A stretch of 64,000 bases of DNA from an uncultured Persicobacter sp. (GTDB lineage Bacteria > Bacteroidota > Bacteroidia > Cytophagales > Cyclobacteriaceae), in assembly GCA_947498325.1 (NCBI GenBank), contig CANMKE010000004.1, forward strand, positions 186,001-250,000. Direction: 5' to 3'. The notes under the pieces were generated by a model. The model was not told the DNA's origin. It did no database searches and was given only the letters and a program-made list of their open reading frames with translations. A program made the translations under genes and the position numbers. Shown piece by piece: positions 7,921 through 17,608 of the stretch. Position 1 is the first letter of the stretch. Every line of letters begins with the position of its first letter.

Positions 7921-10900
7921 CTATGGTAATTTCACTATTTTAAATTGCTGTACTCCACCTTCACCGCGTATCGTCAGTAAATAAACGCCTGCCGCCCACG
8001 ATCGGCTGTCAATCGATAACTGTGATTGCCCCTCTGTGGTGAACGACATGATGGCTCGCCCTTCTACATCATGAACAAAAATCGTCAATCCTTCCTCTTC
8101 CGGCAGGTGCAGAAGTTCGAAGTTTGCCCTAAAAGGGTTGGGAGATAACTGCATCTGGTGGCCTGTATCAACATTCAGTACCCTCAGAATTTGTAAGCCA
8201 ATAAGATGTGTACGACTACGCCCTAAATGGTCAGTCACCTCAATGGCCAAATCTTTAATACCGTCAGCCTTAGGAGTAATGGTCAGGGTTTGGTTATTGA
8301 TTTGCGCATCGAAGTATTCATTCTCCGGACTGTTGATTTTATAAAATATGGGATCTCCTTCCGCATCGTAGAAAAGTTCATTCATCTGATACGATTTTGA
8401 TTCTCCTACACTTAACACCAAAAGGTCATCTTGCATTTTTATCGGTTCCTCATTGTTTGTCAGTATCAGCCCCAAGTCAAGCAATACAGACTGCCCTATT
8501 TGATCTGTGGCTTTAATCGACAACGATCGTTCCTCTGCTTTATGGTAGAAAAGTGTCAGGCTTGACTCCTTGACTTCCTCTATGGCACCATCCAAGTGGA
8601 AGTTCATCAGTTCGTAAGTTAAAGGTGCATGAACCCCTGCGTGAAACCACTGCTCAAGGTTGTATTCATACTGTACATGCGTACTCAATGCCACCTCTTC
8701 TGAGCTTAGGCGAACCGATGGCCCACTATTTTCACTGACCCCGAACGAATACTCATGGGTTAGGCGCCCACCGTGTTCATCCTGAACATTGATTTGCAGT
8801 TGAGTACTCCCCTCTTCACGTGTCTGTAAAAACAATGTATTTCCCGACAGCCAACAAGCATTAACGGCGGCATCTGCTGAAAAACCTTCAAGTTCAAATG
8901 TTATAAGGTCATTATCCTGATCACTGAAGTAATCAAGTAAATTCAACTGAATATCTGCATGTTCTCCAAAAGACGTAGGAAGTGGGTGGGTAAGTTCAGG
9001 AAAATGGTTATCAGCCACCTTTGCCAAAAAGGTAGATTCTACCCAGCCGCCTCGATGGTCTGTGGCTCGGACCGTCACACTACGCTCACCGGCTGCTATA
9101 CCTGTCAATAATAATTGATCCCCGTTTATTTCTGCTCCCAAGAAACTTACATTATCCATATGCTGAACAGAGAAAGTCAAAGGCATTCCATTTCCTTTAT
9201 TGAAATAGCTATATAAATATAATGTCTGCGCTCCTCCTCTTGGAATAATCTGTTCAGGGATCTGTCGTGTTACCCTTGGCTGTGTTGGCTCCATAAAATT
9301 AAGATAGACGCTTAACCAGCCAGAACCTCCCTTAATATCGGTAGCTTCCACCCGAAACTGGTATACCCCTGCTTCTCTACCCATCACCTTCAGCTTTCTA
9401 CCCTCCATTATCACCAAGTGATTTATGGAATGATGACTATGGTGCAAGGTATAATTTAAAGGATCTCCATCTGCATCAGAAAAGATCGAATCCATATCAA
9501 ACTCACGTAGCTCATTAACTTCAATACTCAAAGATAAAGTGGAATTAATAGGCGTCGGTGGTGCATTAGGAAGAACGACCTGCTTTATTATTACGGTATC
9601 CTGATAACTACTATAACCGAGGCGGGAAAGTATTCTACCATAATTTTCACCTAAAGGATGATGAAAGGGGATATCGAAATCGAGTGACACAAATGCACTG
9701 TCCAAGCCGGTAATCGTTCTGTTACTCCAATCCAGCCTTAAATATTGCAAGTCATATTTCTGGAGATTAACATAAGCAGAATAATCCCCTATATTTTTAA
9801 GGAACAATTGATCTGAAACCGTTTTCTTTTGCCCTTGATAAACCTGAACCTCGACAGTATCCTGCGAAAACCTTACCGCTGCAGGGAGCATCCCCCGTAC
9901 AGACAGCGGAACGACAAGCGTGTCTTTCCCAATTTCATTATGCGAGATCCGAAGGAAATATTCAGACACTCCTTGTTTGTCAGGGGTGATGTTTATGGCC
10001 ACACTCTGATAGCCATTTGGTCGCGCAACCCGATCTACCCCACTAAGCACCAACACCTGTTCAACATCGCTGAACACACTGAACTCAAGGTCATCCTCAC
10101 CATCATTAAAAACGAGCAGGTTATATCTCATGGCCCTGTTTACATCAGATGAAACGGCAATGGAATCTGTACTCAACCTTATTTTTGCCCGGGTAAGCAC
10201 TCCTGTACCCGTCAGGGAGACGGAATCCAGCAGGGGCGCTGCCAATAATTGTTGTACATAAAGCGAAGCTCGATAATCGAGTGTATCTTCTGCCCGCATG
10301 GAAACCGGCAGGTTTAGTCCTGTAAATGCCGGAACAATTACCGTGTCTGAGCTAACCGTGAAAACCCCAGAAGTTTGCAGCCTTAGTGGGACATCAAAAT
10401 TCCCTGTATTCACAAAGTTTAACTGCCTTGTCGATGTTACCCCAATCTTGGCAATCCCCCAATCAATAGAATCCGCAAACTGAAAGCTGTGAATACTGTC
10501 GATATCGAAAACTACGGGCAACCTTGTAATTAATTGACTTGAATCATTACTATGAATATTGACCTGATATTCATGTCGCCCCCTCGACATCATCAAAGGG
10601 CTTTTATACAATTGTAATATCGTTGAATCTCCGGCAGCAACCACGCCCTCATTCGGTCCTTGTACTAATTCTTTCACCCGCTGATATAAGACTGCAAATG
10701 TATCATCATAGCCAGATTGCCCTGATGAGGAGGTTAAAATCCCTTCTGTACCATCTGCATTTTCAATACCAATCACCCCGGTTGTCGTAGAGCTGCTCAG
10801 TTCTCTATACTGTAATTTAATATTGCCATTACTGTAAAGGATGGCTTGAAAAGTATAAGTAGGCCCTCCGCTATAGGAGGAGATTTCATTGAATTGTAAT

Positions 10901-13020
10901 ATCAGGCGGTTACTTTCTTCTTTTGCAAAGACCCTTCCTGAATAAACGACAAGGTCTTTCCACATCATTGCAATTAAGTTATTTGGAGCAGCAGTGTTGG
11001 GTAAAATCTGACTGTTAAAAGTGGTACTGCCATTACCAAACCCCAATAGACCATTGGTAGAAATATACATACGACTGTATTCCTCTTCATAAAAGGGAAA
11101 GTTAAAAGGTAGATTGATAAATTTATAAGTATCATCACCACGCAGACCGACCGAATAACCGGTCGATGTAATGTCCTGCCAATCATATAGCTCAGGAAAA
11201 TCCGTACTTCTCTTCTCAGTGTATTTTTCGCTATTTGAGTTTTCAACTGCCGAAGACGACAATAAATCCTTTGAGTCCAACACCTTACCGTCGAGAGAAA
11301 AAATCGGCATGCCTGTCTGATGTTCACCTTCAGTTAAGACCTCAACATCCACTTCAAATTGCAAATCACTTTCCCCTCTATTGTAAATTACCACTGTTTC
11401 CTCGAAAGCAGTCGTATCTCGTCCAAAATCGTGATAAAGACTGTCGGTATTCAAAGCTATTTCCGCGCCGGAAAGTACCCGTAGCAAATCCGTATAAGTC
11501 TGCTCATCGCTGCCAAGTATATTTTCGACCTTTAAACGAACGTCAAAACGGCCTGTATCAGCATACATAACCACCGGACGAGCCTCATAGCTCACCTCCG
11601 GAGATCCCCCTTCAAAATGCCATTCAAAATGTGCCACATCATCTTCTCCCTCTACCCGGAAAAACACCCGTTCATAGGTCAATACTTCAGATTTACTTTC
11701 CACAACATTGGCCAAGGGGGCTGCCTGAGGCTGTAATACAAGCATCATGTTTTCTGCTTCGTAAACCGAAGTATCCCCCGCCGTGCTATATGCGGTCAGT
11801 CGAACATCAAATGCTCCTGCCTGTGGATAGGTAACCCATAAAGAATCAAGCGTCAGGTCTTCCGTTTCTCCCCCTTCAAACACCCACTCCAAACGATCTA
11901 TCTCTGCATTAGCTTTTACTGTATAAAGGACCTGCTGGCTCGCTTTGATGGTCGTTTGTGAGGCCGTTGCCGTAGCACGGAAACCTCGGAATATAGCTGG
12001 AGAGTTTAGCAGCTCTTTTCTTCTCGGACTATTTTCCATTACCACCATTGAACGTTCCTTTTGATGGACGGTGAAAATATTTTTACAGGCATCTGCCGTG
12101 TAATCCATATAGTTCTCTACCATATCATAAGAGCCGCAGGAGTATTCGTTGCCACAAGAGCGATTAGGCCCTGAGGAGTTTGGTGTATCTTCGCAATAAT
12201 CATCCGCACTACAATCTCCATCGCCCCAAATATGACGCAAACCGATCCAATGCCCTACCTCGTGCGTCGTTACACGCCCAAGATCATAGCCAGACATCAA
12301 ATTGAAATTTCCTTTTTCTTTCGACCCAAAAACTTCCGTATGCATTACAACTCCGTCAGTTTCTGCCAAAGTAGGCAAGCCCGGAATGTCCAAACCAGGC
12401 AAACCTGAAGCCACTGGGAACTGCGCATAACCAAGCAAACCTCCCGACAAAGGCACGACCCACATATTAAAATAGTGATCAGGATTCCAGGAAGTCGCTG
12501 CTTTAATCGTATTCTGTACTGTATTTTTATCTAATTCTCCGTAAAGTCCGAAGTCCGACAAGGGAACCCTGTTAATCCCATGTTCGGGCAGCTCCACGCC
12601 TTCTTCATCAAACACTGCCAACACAAATTGAATAGGCATTCCCGTACCCACGGGATCATCATTATCCCCCCGGGTACCCGCTATTTTCTGAAAATCTTCA
12701 TTAAGCACCACTATCTGACTTTCCACCTGAGCACTGGAGATATTCGTTCCCTGCCCAACAGCACTACCATCATGGATCACATGCACAACAACAGGAATAA
12801 ACATGGTATCGATCGTATTCTCAGCAAAACGATGGGCGCGACGAAAAGCCACTTTTTCATTGATAAATTGTTCAAATCGATCATCTGAAAGTGCTTCCGG
12901 AAATTGACGCTGCAACTGTTGCTGCATTTCCACCGTAGCACAAATTTCCTGCTCTTGAGCAAATAAATAGCCTTGCAAGCTCAGGAATAATAAAAGAAGT
13001 AGGTTGAATCGTAGGTGCAT
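7921..13020 (-). CDS. Giant secreted M43 (cytophagalysin-like) metalloprotease with PKD, cadherin-like and T9SS sorting domains
   Basis: 1699 aa from the ATG at 13020; a TTG at 13041 would add 7 residues before the signal peptide. Signal peptide MHLRFNLLLLLFLSLQGYLF ends about residue 21. The zinc motif HEVGHWIGLRH lies at about residues 253-263, with a downstream NYMDY Met-turn, as in the M43 pappalysin/cytophagalysin family. Two PKD-like domains follow (about 350-515: LEWVFEGGE, FEWHFEGGSPEVS). Then come an ASH-like domain, a nidogen-like region (FPFYEEEYSRMYISTNGLLGF), and several cadherin-like repeats with DxDxDP motifs (FSDADGDPL, FYDAEGDPI). The last ~75 residues form a type A T9SS sorting domain (LSPNPF…, GVYLLTIRG, KIVKLP). 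Predicted to be exported through the outer membrane and anchored or released to degrade proteins. Monocistronic. Confidence 0.93.
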   Translation of the reverse strand: MHLRFNLLLLLFLSLQGYLFAQEQEICATVEMQQQLQRQFPEALSDDRFEQFINEKVAFRRAHRFAENTIDTMFIPVVVHVIHDGSAVGQGTNISSAQVESQIVVLNEDFQKIAGTRGDNDDPVGTGMPIQFVLAVFDEEGVELPEHGINRVPLSDFGLYGELDKNTVQNTIKAATSWNPDHYFNMWVVPLSGGLLGYAQFPVASGLPGLDIPGLPTLAETDGVVMHTEVFGSKEKGNFNLMSGYDLGRVTTHEVGHWIGLRHIWGDGDCSADDYCEDTPNSSGPNRSCGNEYSCGSYDMVENYMDYTADACKNIFTVHQKERSMVVMENSPRRKELLNSPAIFRGFRATATASQTTIKASQQVLYTVKANAEIDRLEWVFEGGETEDLTLDSLWVTYPQAGAFDVRLTAYSTAGDTSVYEAENMMLVLQPQAAPLANVVESKSEVLTYERVFFRVEGEDDVAHFEWHFEGGSPEVSYEARPVVMYADTGRFDVRLKVENILGSDEQTYTDLLRVLSGAEIALNTDSLYHDFGRDTTAFEETVVIYNRGESDLQFEVDVEVLTEGEHQTGMPIFSLDGKVLDSKDLLSSSAVENSNSEKYTEKRSTDFPELYDWQDITSTGYSVGLRGDDTYKFINLPFNFPFYEEEYSRMYISTNGLLGFGNGSTTFNSQILPNTAAPNNLIAMMWKDLVVYSGRVFAKEESNRLILQFNEISSYSGGPTYTFQAILYSNGNIKLQYRELSSSTTTGVIGIENADGTEGILTSSSGQSGYDDTFAVLYQRVKELVQGPNEGVVAAGDSTILQLYKSPLMMSRGRHEYQVNIHSNDSSQLITRLPVVFDIDSIHSFQFADSIDWGIAKIGVTSTRQLNFVNTGNFDVPLRLQTSGVFTVSSDTVIVPAFTGLNLPVSMRAEDTLDYRASLYVQQLLAAPLLDSVSLTGTGVLTRAKIRLSTDSIAVSSDVNRAMRYNLLVFNDGEDDLEFSVFSDVEQVLVLSGVDRVARPNGYQSVAINITPDKQGVSEYFLRISHNEIGKDTLVVPLSVRGMLPAAVRFSQDTVEVQVYQGQKKTVSDQLFLKNIGDYSAYVNLQKYDLQYLRLDWSNRTITGLDSAFVSLDFDIPFHHPLGENYGRILSRLGYSSYQDTVIIKQVVLPNAPPTPINSTLSLSIEVNELREFDMDSIFSDADGDPLNYTLHHSHHSINHLVIMEGRKLKVMGREAGVYQFRVEATDIKGGSGWLSVYLNFMEPTQPRVTRQIPEQIIPRGGAQTLYLYSYFNKGNGMPLTFSVQHMDNVSFLGAEINGDQLLLTGIAAGERSVTVRATDHRGGWVESTFLAKVADNHFPELTHPLPTSFGEHADIQLNLLDYFSDQDNDLITFELEGFSADAAVNACWLSGNTLFLQTREEGSTQLQINVQDEHGGRLTHEYSFGVSENSGPSVRLSSEEVALSTHVQYEYNLEQWFHAGVHAPLTYELMNFHLDGAIEEVKESSLTLFYHKAEERSLSIKATDQIGQSVLLDLGLILTNNEEPIKMQDDLLVLSVGESKSYQMNELFYDAEGDPIFYKINSPENEYFDAQINNQTLTITPKADGIKDLAIEVTDHLGRSRTHLIGLQILRVLNVDTGHQMQLSPNPFRANFELLHLPEEEGLTIFVHDVEGRAIMSFTTEGQSQLSIDSRSWAAGVYLLTIRGEGGVQQFKIVKLP

Positions 13021-13265
13021 TTTAGCGTAGGTTGATAACAAATAGCCCTAAAAATAAATAAAACATTAAAATAGTACATTTTACTTTAATATCAAATTAC
13101 ATTCATTTGATTGACTTTTTCCACTTAGATTAATGTGAAAAATTTATCACCTCCCGCTGCGGCCACTACCGAAGATCAAAAACTCAAAAACAAAATGAGT
13201 ACGATTTTTTTAGGTAATACCCTGGGTGTCTTGCCCTATAATAACTTGGTGCCTTTTATCTGATT

Positions 13266-13384
13266 GAACGCCTCAGGACTTGAACTATAGCAAGTATGTA
13301 TTTGGGTCGCATTTCGAGATGTCGCCGTGGGCACCGCGCTCCCTGTAGGAGTTTCAAAACTGAAGGTAACAAGTCGAGGCGTTC
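13266..13384. repeat. 119-bp element bounded by imperfect inverted repeats (MITE-like or structured RNA)
   Basis: Left end GAACGCCTCAGGACTTG (13266-13282) and right end CAAGTCGAGGCGTTC (13370-13384) are inverted copies differing by two extra bases. The interior is more GC-rich than its surroundings and holds small hairpins (CTCC…GGAG near 13340). No ORF fits an RNA-coding or transposase role. It could be a non-autonomous mobile repeat or a small structured RNA. Confidence 0.45.
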
Positions 13385-13402
13385 GCTATTCAAAACACCA
13401 CA

Positions 13403-13440
13403 ACAGATCATGGACACTATCCATGATCTGTTTATTTTTA
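13403..13440 (+). terminator. Perfect 12-bp hairpin with T-rich tail
   Basis: ACAGATCATGGA / TCCATGATCTGT with a 5-nt loop CACTA, followed by TTATTTTTA. It ends any rightward transcript from the inverted-repeat element. No protein gene precedes it on this strand, which is why it is notable. Confidence 0.65.
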
Positions 13441-13463
13441 TATTGATCACAAAAACATCAACT

Positions 13464-13583
13464 ATGAAATACAAAACGCTCTTTTTGCTCTTATTCATTT
13501 TCACTGCTTTGAATAGCTTCGGGCAGCGTTATGTCGGTCGGAATATCATGTTCGGTAGTGGCCTGAATGAAAGTAATCAATAG
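13464..13583 (+). pseudogene. Remnant of a secreted protein (signal peptide only)
   Basis: 39 codons from ATG 13464. MKYKTLFLLLFIFTALNSFG is a good signal peptide with a likely cleavage site after the Gly-Gln, then 18 residues and a stop. The mature part is too short for a typical exported Bacteroidota protein, and no continuation is clear in other frames. It is either a decayed gene head or a very small exported peptide. Confidence 0.35.
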
Positions 13584-13711
13584 GACCATGTAGGTAGTTT
13601 ACCTAAATCCTCAGAATAATCAGAACGCCATTCATTCCCCCACTCAACAAGCCTACCCTTTCAGATTTAGCGACCACCTTGGGCAATACCTTGGCCACTT
13701 TTTCAAAAAAC

Positions 13712-13748
13712 AAAAAAAGCCCTCTGAACGATGCTCAGAGGGCTTTTT
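13712..13748 (-). terminator. tmRNA terminator
   Basis: Stem AGCCCTCTGA / TCAGAGGGCT followed on the minus strand by a long T-run. It starts 13 bp after the tmRNA 3' end. Confidence 0.9.
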
Positions 13749-13760
13749 AAAGAGTTGTTG

Positions 13761-14163
13761 TGGAGTCGGCGAGAATCGAACTCGCGTCCAGAGAAGGTAA
13801 CTGTCGAGCCTTCTACATGCTTAGTTTACACTTAAATTTTCGAGCAAGGGCAGGTGGAAAACAACCAACCGTTCGCCTTATCTGCTTGTATTCGGATTGG
13901 GATCGCAGCATCTCCCTTTCCTATTTTCTTATTAACGACACCCCAAATCCAACCGTAAGAAACCCCAGTTGGTGGGATGTGGCCCGGGAACCTTGGGTTC
14001 AACCGATTAAAGCCTGCTATCACACTCTAAGAGTAATGATTAGGCAGCCATGGCAAAGTTAGACTCGCCAAATAGAGTTTGCGTAAATTTATCACGGAAG
14101 TACACGCTCCTCCCGACATGCTTATACTCGCAACGACTCATCCTGTCAAAACCGATCGACCCC
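13761..14163 (-). ncRNA. ssrA: Transfer-messenger RNA (tmRNA)
   Basis: 403 nt on the minus strand. The 5' end GGGGTCGATCGGTTTTGACAGG is the tmRNA 5' tRNA-like half. The 3' half ends GGACGCGAGTTCGATTCTCGCC then GACTCC and discriminator A; GGGGTCG pairs with CGACTCC. CCA is not encoded (CAA follows). The tag frame at 14040-14069 reads GESNFAMAA then TAA, matching the Bacteroidota pattern of Gly-Glu… ending in Ala-Ala. tmRNA with SmpB rescues stalled ribosomes and tags the nascent chain for proteolysis. Two-tRNA-arm architecture and pseudoknots are expected in the middle; I did not fold them. The ORFs across this region are not genes. Confidence 0.96.
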
Positions 14164-14237
14164 TATCGGATGATCCCACTCCTTGAAGTGGAGTGCGAAT
14201 ATCCGCTAATCATTATTCTTTTGCAAGTTTTCGGGCA

Positions 14238-15122
14238 TCAATATTTTGTGATCAATGCCGATCCCGTGGTTGAAACGCTGATTCTTGCGAGTCCAGAATA
14301 TCGCAACTCACTTGAGCCGCTCATAAAACCACTGATTTGCCGTTGGCAGCTCACGCCGAGGTATGCCGACCCCATCATGTTGATATCCAGCTGCTGACAC
14401 TGAAACTTCTCCCCATTCACGGCACTGCTACCACTGAGAGTAGCATCCATTTGGTCGGTGAAGCCATACAGCCGCGTCTGGCTTGCGCCCTCCGCTTTTA
14501 TTTTTAGAATTTTTGTAAGGAAATCGCCTGTCATCACCGATGAACCTCCTTGATACAGGTCTGCATAAACTGCTTGGCAGTCCATCGACACATCTGAAGC
14601 GCCTGCCTGCAATATTTTCACTGTTTCGGTATTCAGTTGCCCCTTTAGATAGGAAGAACCTGCGAGGGAGATTCGTACCTCGGTTGCATTATTGACAATA
14701 ATACCACGCGCCTGACTGCTGCCTGCCAAATCAAACCCGATCAGGTCTTCAGCAAAACAATTCGCACTGTCGGCTTCAAAGCTACTTTCGCCTGCAAGGC
14801 TGAGGTAGTTCAGTGGCCGATCTATTTGCAGGTGCACCTCCACCCCCTCATGCCGGTTCACATTCCGTTCATAATCCACCGTCAGCATCCCATCCTGCAC
14901 CTGCAGCCGGGTAACATCCAGAATATTGGATTGTCCCTTCAGAAAAATATGCGGTTCCGTGCCATAGGTCAAATATACCTGAAGGTCCTCCTCCACAGCA
15001 AGGGCATCAAAAGGAGCAAGGACTTGCTCCACTTCCCTTTCGACCACAGGACCATCCCCGTTGATGCCTGCCCAATGACATCCCGTCAGTATGAGGGCAA
15101 AAAATAACACAATTATTCTCAT
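14238..15122 (-). CDS. DUF2807 (GIN domain) lipoprotein
   Basis: 294 aa. The N-terminus MRIIVLFFALILTGCHW is a lipoprotein signal with lipobox LTGC (Cys15). The body is a DUF2807 / 'putative auto-transporter adhesin, head GIN' beta-solenoid: it opens FDALAVEEDLQVYLTYGTEPHIFLKG and then shows repeated (A/G)GSS or GAS turns (LAGESSFEAD, LAGSSQARG, LAGSSYLKG, QAGASDVSM, LSGSSAVNG). Such proteins are common surface or periplasmic lipoproteins in Bacteroidota with no firm function. It lies just upstream of the tmRNA on the same strand. Confidence 0.88.
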   Translation of the reverse strand: MRIIVLFFALILTGCHWAGINGDGPVVEREVEQVLAPFDALAVEEDLQVYLTYGTEPHIFLKGQSNILDVTRLQVQDGMLTVDYERNVNRHEGVEVHLQIDRPLNYLSLAGESSFEADSANCFAEDLIGFDLAGSSQARGIIVNNATEVRISLAGSSYLKGQLNTETVKILQAGASDVSMDCQAVYADLYQGGSSVMTGDFLTKILKIKAEGASQTRLYGFTDQMDATLSGSSAVNGEKFQCQQLDINMMGSAYLGVSCQRQISGFMSGSSELRYSGLARISVSTTGSALITKY

Positions 15123-15202
15123 GATATAAGTTGATATTGAAGTCGCAAGTTAGGGAAAAATCCCGCTTCACTCCTGCTCTTCACCGGTACTTTCTTACAA
15201 AG

Positions 15203-15223
15203 AAAAAGGCTGCCACCGCCTTT
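15203..15223 (-). terminator. Terminator of the MoxR/DUF58 operon
   Basis: AAAGGC / GCCTTT stem with a 7-nt loop followed by TTCTTT on the minus strand, 18 bp past the DUF58 stop. Confidence 0.6.
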
Positions 15224-15240
15224 CTGACCGAATATCGATC

Positions 15241-16602
15241 TTAAATTAACCCTCTTGCCTTCAGCTCAAGGTATTTATTTACCGTCGAGATGGTCAATTC
15301 CTCCGGACGACAAAGAATTGGGTGAATGCCATATTGCTGCAGGCGCCGAACCATCAGCTGCTTTTCATTCTGTGCCTTTTCAGCGACCCCACGACGGTAG
15401 GCAGAGGCGCTGTCGGTCACGGGATCCTGCAACATATCCTGCAGGGTGTTATTGATAAAAAGAACAACGACCAATAAATGTTGTCTGGCTATTTTCCTGA
15501 AATAAGGCAACTGGCGCTCAAGGCTCCGTTCGCTTTCAAAGTTAGTGAATAACAAGATCATGGAGCGCTGCCGAAGCTGATGCCGTAGGCGGGTGTACAC
15601 CTGAGAAAAATCGGTTTCGGAAAAGGTAGGTGAAAATTGATAAAGCTTCTCCTGTATCAGCTGCATGGCCTGCGGATGTTTGGAGGGCTTGAGCCAGTCC
15701 TGCTGTTGCTGATCATGACATTGCAGCCCCACCAGATCCTGCTTCTTCAAGGCGATATTTAAAAATACGAGGGCCGCATTAATGGCATAATCCACCAGGT
15801 CCATTCCATCAAAGGCAATTTTCATGTTTCGCCCACCATCGATCAGCGCAATCACCTGCTGGGCTTTTTCATCCTGATACTGATTGACCATCAGGCTTGA
15901 CTTGCGGGCAGTGGCTGCCCAGTTCACCTTACGGATATCATCACCGATCACATAATCTTTGATCTGATCAAATTCTTTTTGCTGACCAATTTTTCGGAAT
16001 TTCTTCAGTCCCCCGAAAGTCAGGGCGGTATTCTGCGCCATCAGTTCATACTGCCGCAAATGCACAAACGACGGATAACAGGGTACCTCCTGAGGCTGTG
16101 CCAGTTTAAAATGCCGACGCACCAGCCCAAACATGGCAGTCACCTCAATATTGAGCATGCCGAACTCATATTTCCCACGCTCAAAAGGGCGCACCTGATA
16201 CTGAAACTGATACTCCTGCGGCTTTCGGCCACTGAACTTCATTTCGGGATTATCAGTAGGCAGCTGCCCCGGAATTTCATCTACCCATTTACCTGTAAAA
16301 GGAAAGCGATAGTCGATGTTGATGGTCAGTCGCACTGGGTTTTCATCACCATTGCTCAGCCGCTTGGGCAGATACCTTTCCGCACTGATCCCTCCGAAAA
16401 CAAAAAGCAACAGCGCCTCAAAAATCACCAATACCCCTAAAGCCCAAAGACCAACGTTGGCAAGGTAAAACAGTACCGGCCACCAGAAACTGAACACAAA
16501 AAGTACCGACAACCCCATTGCAGTGACATAAAACCGCTGGCTGAAGTTGATCCTGTACAGGGATTCCAGCTGTTGAAAAACAAATTTTAAAAATCGCTTC
16601 AT
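15241..16602 (-). CDS. DUF58 domain protein
   Basis: 453 aa. Two N-terminal TM segments (about 26-70) are followed by a beta-rich region. A von Willebrand-like DUF58 core then begins near IKDYVIGDDIRKVNWAATAR, with …SLMVNQYQDEKAQQVIALIDGGRNM (MIDAS-like DxGxxM). DUF58 proteins are the usual partners of MoxR ATPases and are thought to act as metal-binding adaptors in envelope protein assembly. It starts 6 bp after the moxR stop, so the genes are co-transcribed. Confidence 0.9.
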   Translation of the reverse strand: MKRFLKFVFQQLESLYRINFSQRFYVTAMGLSVLFVFSFWWPVLFYLANVGLWALGVLVIFEALLLFVFGGISAERYLPKRLSNGDENPVRLTINIDYRFPFTGKWVDEIPGQLPTDNPEMKFSGRKPQEYQFQYQVRPFERGKYEFGMLNIEVTAMFGLVRRHFKLAQPQEVPCYPSFVHLRQYELMAQNTALTFGGLKKFRKIGQQKEFDQIKDYVIGDDIRKVNWAATARKSSLMVNQYQDEKAQQVIALIDGGRNMKIAFDGMDLVDYAINAALVFLNIALKKQDLVGLQCHDQQQQDWLKPSKHPQAMQLIQEKLYQFSPTFSETDFSQVYTRLRHQLRQRSMILLFTNFESERSLERQLPYFRKIARQHLLVVVLFINNTLQDMLQDPVTDSASAYRRGVAEKAQNEKQLMVRRLQQYGIHPILCRPEELTISTVNKYLELKARGLI

Positions 16603-16608
16603 GCCTGA

Positions 16609-17589
16609 CTACCTTGGTGCTTCCACTGATTTGATGATCTGATCGAGGGCCATCTGAACAGTAAAACCTTCCATTTCTTTTTCAGGGGTGAGCATCACAC
16701 GGTGCTCCATAACAGCAGTAAACACAAAAATAACGTCTTCAGGCGTTACGAAATCCCGCCCGTCCATGATGGCCTTAACTTTGGCAGACTTCATGATCGC
16801 AAGGGAAGCACGTGGCGAAGCACCATAATACAGGTGTGCCGACTTACGGCTTTCCTGCACGAGTTTACTGATGTACACAAACATCTCATCAGCAATAGTA
16901 ACCTGATCAACCACCGAACGAATATCCTTCAGCTGTGCCGTACTGAACAGTGCATTTACCTGCTGATCGTCAGCGAGCATCTGCCCTCCGTGGTGGCGTT
17001 TCAGCACCTCCACCTCTTCTTCAAGTTTGGGGTAATCTACTGAAATTTTAAACATAAAGCGGTCAAGCTGCGCTTCAGGAAGCGGATACGTCCCCTCCTG
17101 CTCTATGGGGTTTTGCGTAGCCAGCACCATAAAAGGGTCACCGAGCGGATACGTTGTGCCGTCGTTGGTAATTTGCCCTTCTTCCATCACTTCAAACAGT
17201 GCCGCCTGTGTTTTTGCCGGCGCCCGATTGATCTCGTCGATCAGTGCCATATTGGTAAAAATCGGCCCTTTTTTAAATTTGAATTCACCCGCTTTCTGAT
17301 CAAAAATCAAGGTACCGAGTACATCAGAAGGCATCAGGTCTGGGGTAAACTGAATACGGGAAAAATCAGCCTCCACCATTTTTGCCAGTAATTTTGCCGC
17401 CAGGGTTTTGGCTACTCCCGGCACCCCTTCAAGCAACACATGCCCCTTTGCAAGCAAGGCGATGATCATCATATCGACGACTTTCTCCTGCCCTACGAGC
17501 TGTTCGCCAATACGGACCTTCATGGCATTCAACTGCGCTTTAATTTCCGTCAGGTCGATTCTATTTTCAAAAATTGGTGAAGTTTCCAT
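16609..17589 (-). CDS. MoxR-family AAA+ ATPase
   Basis: 326 aa from the ATG at 17589; a longer frame to 17661 overlaps the previous gene and is rejected. Walker A GVPGVAKT at residues 55-62, Walker B in ALIDEINRAPAKTQ, sensor region FMVLATQNPIEQEGTYPLPEAQLDRFMFK, and the MoxR C-terminal lid (SPRASLAIMKSAKVKA, GRDFVTPEDV). These ATPases act with DUF58/VWA partners in chaperone-like maturation of membrane or periplasmic complexes. It lies 19 bp downstream of the DUF4350 gene. Confidence 0.95.
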   Translation of the reverse strand: METSPIFENRIDLTEIKAQLNAMKVRIGEQLVGQEKVVDMMIIALLAKGHVLLEGVPGVAKTLAAKLLAKMVEADFSRIQFTPDLMPSDVLGTLIFDQKAGEFKFKKGPIFTNMALIDEINRAPAKTQAALFEVMEEGQITNDGTTYPLGDPFMVLATQNPIEQEGTYPLPEAQLDRFMFKISVDYPKLEEEVEVLKRHHGGQMLADDQQVNALFSTAQLKDIRSVVDQVTIADEMFVYISKLVQESRKSAHLYYGASPRASLAIMKSAKVKAIMDGRDFVTPEDVIFVFTAVMEHRVMLTPEKEMEGFTVQMALDQIIKSVEAPR

Positions 17590-17608
17590 ATTATAATTTC
17601 TGTAAATG

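Larger units (their letters stand above)
13021..13463. other. Intergenic region with a structured element, no gene
   Basis: Separates the leftward protease gene from the tiny rightward ORF at 13464. It contains the inverted-repeat element (13266-13384) and a strong hairpin (13403-13431), both listed separately. I see no convincing coding frame of more than 60 codons. Confidence 0.6.

Noticed and set aside
13760-14062. 100- and 63-codon ORFs in both strands
   Set aside because: They lie inside the tmRNA, whose ends and tag are unambiguous.
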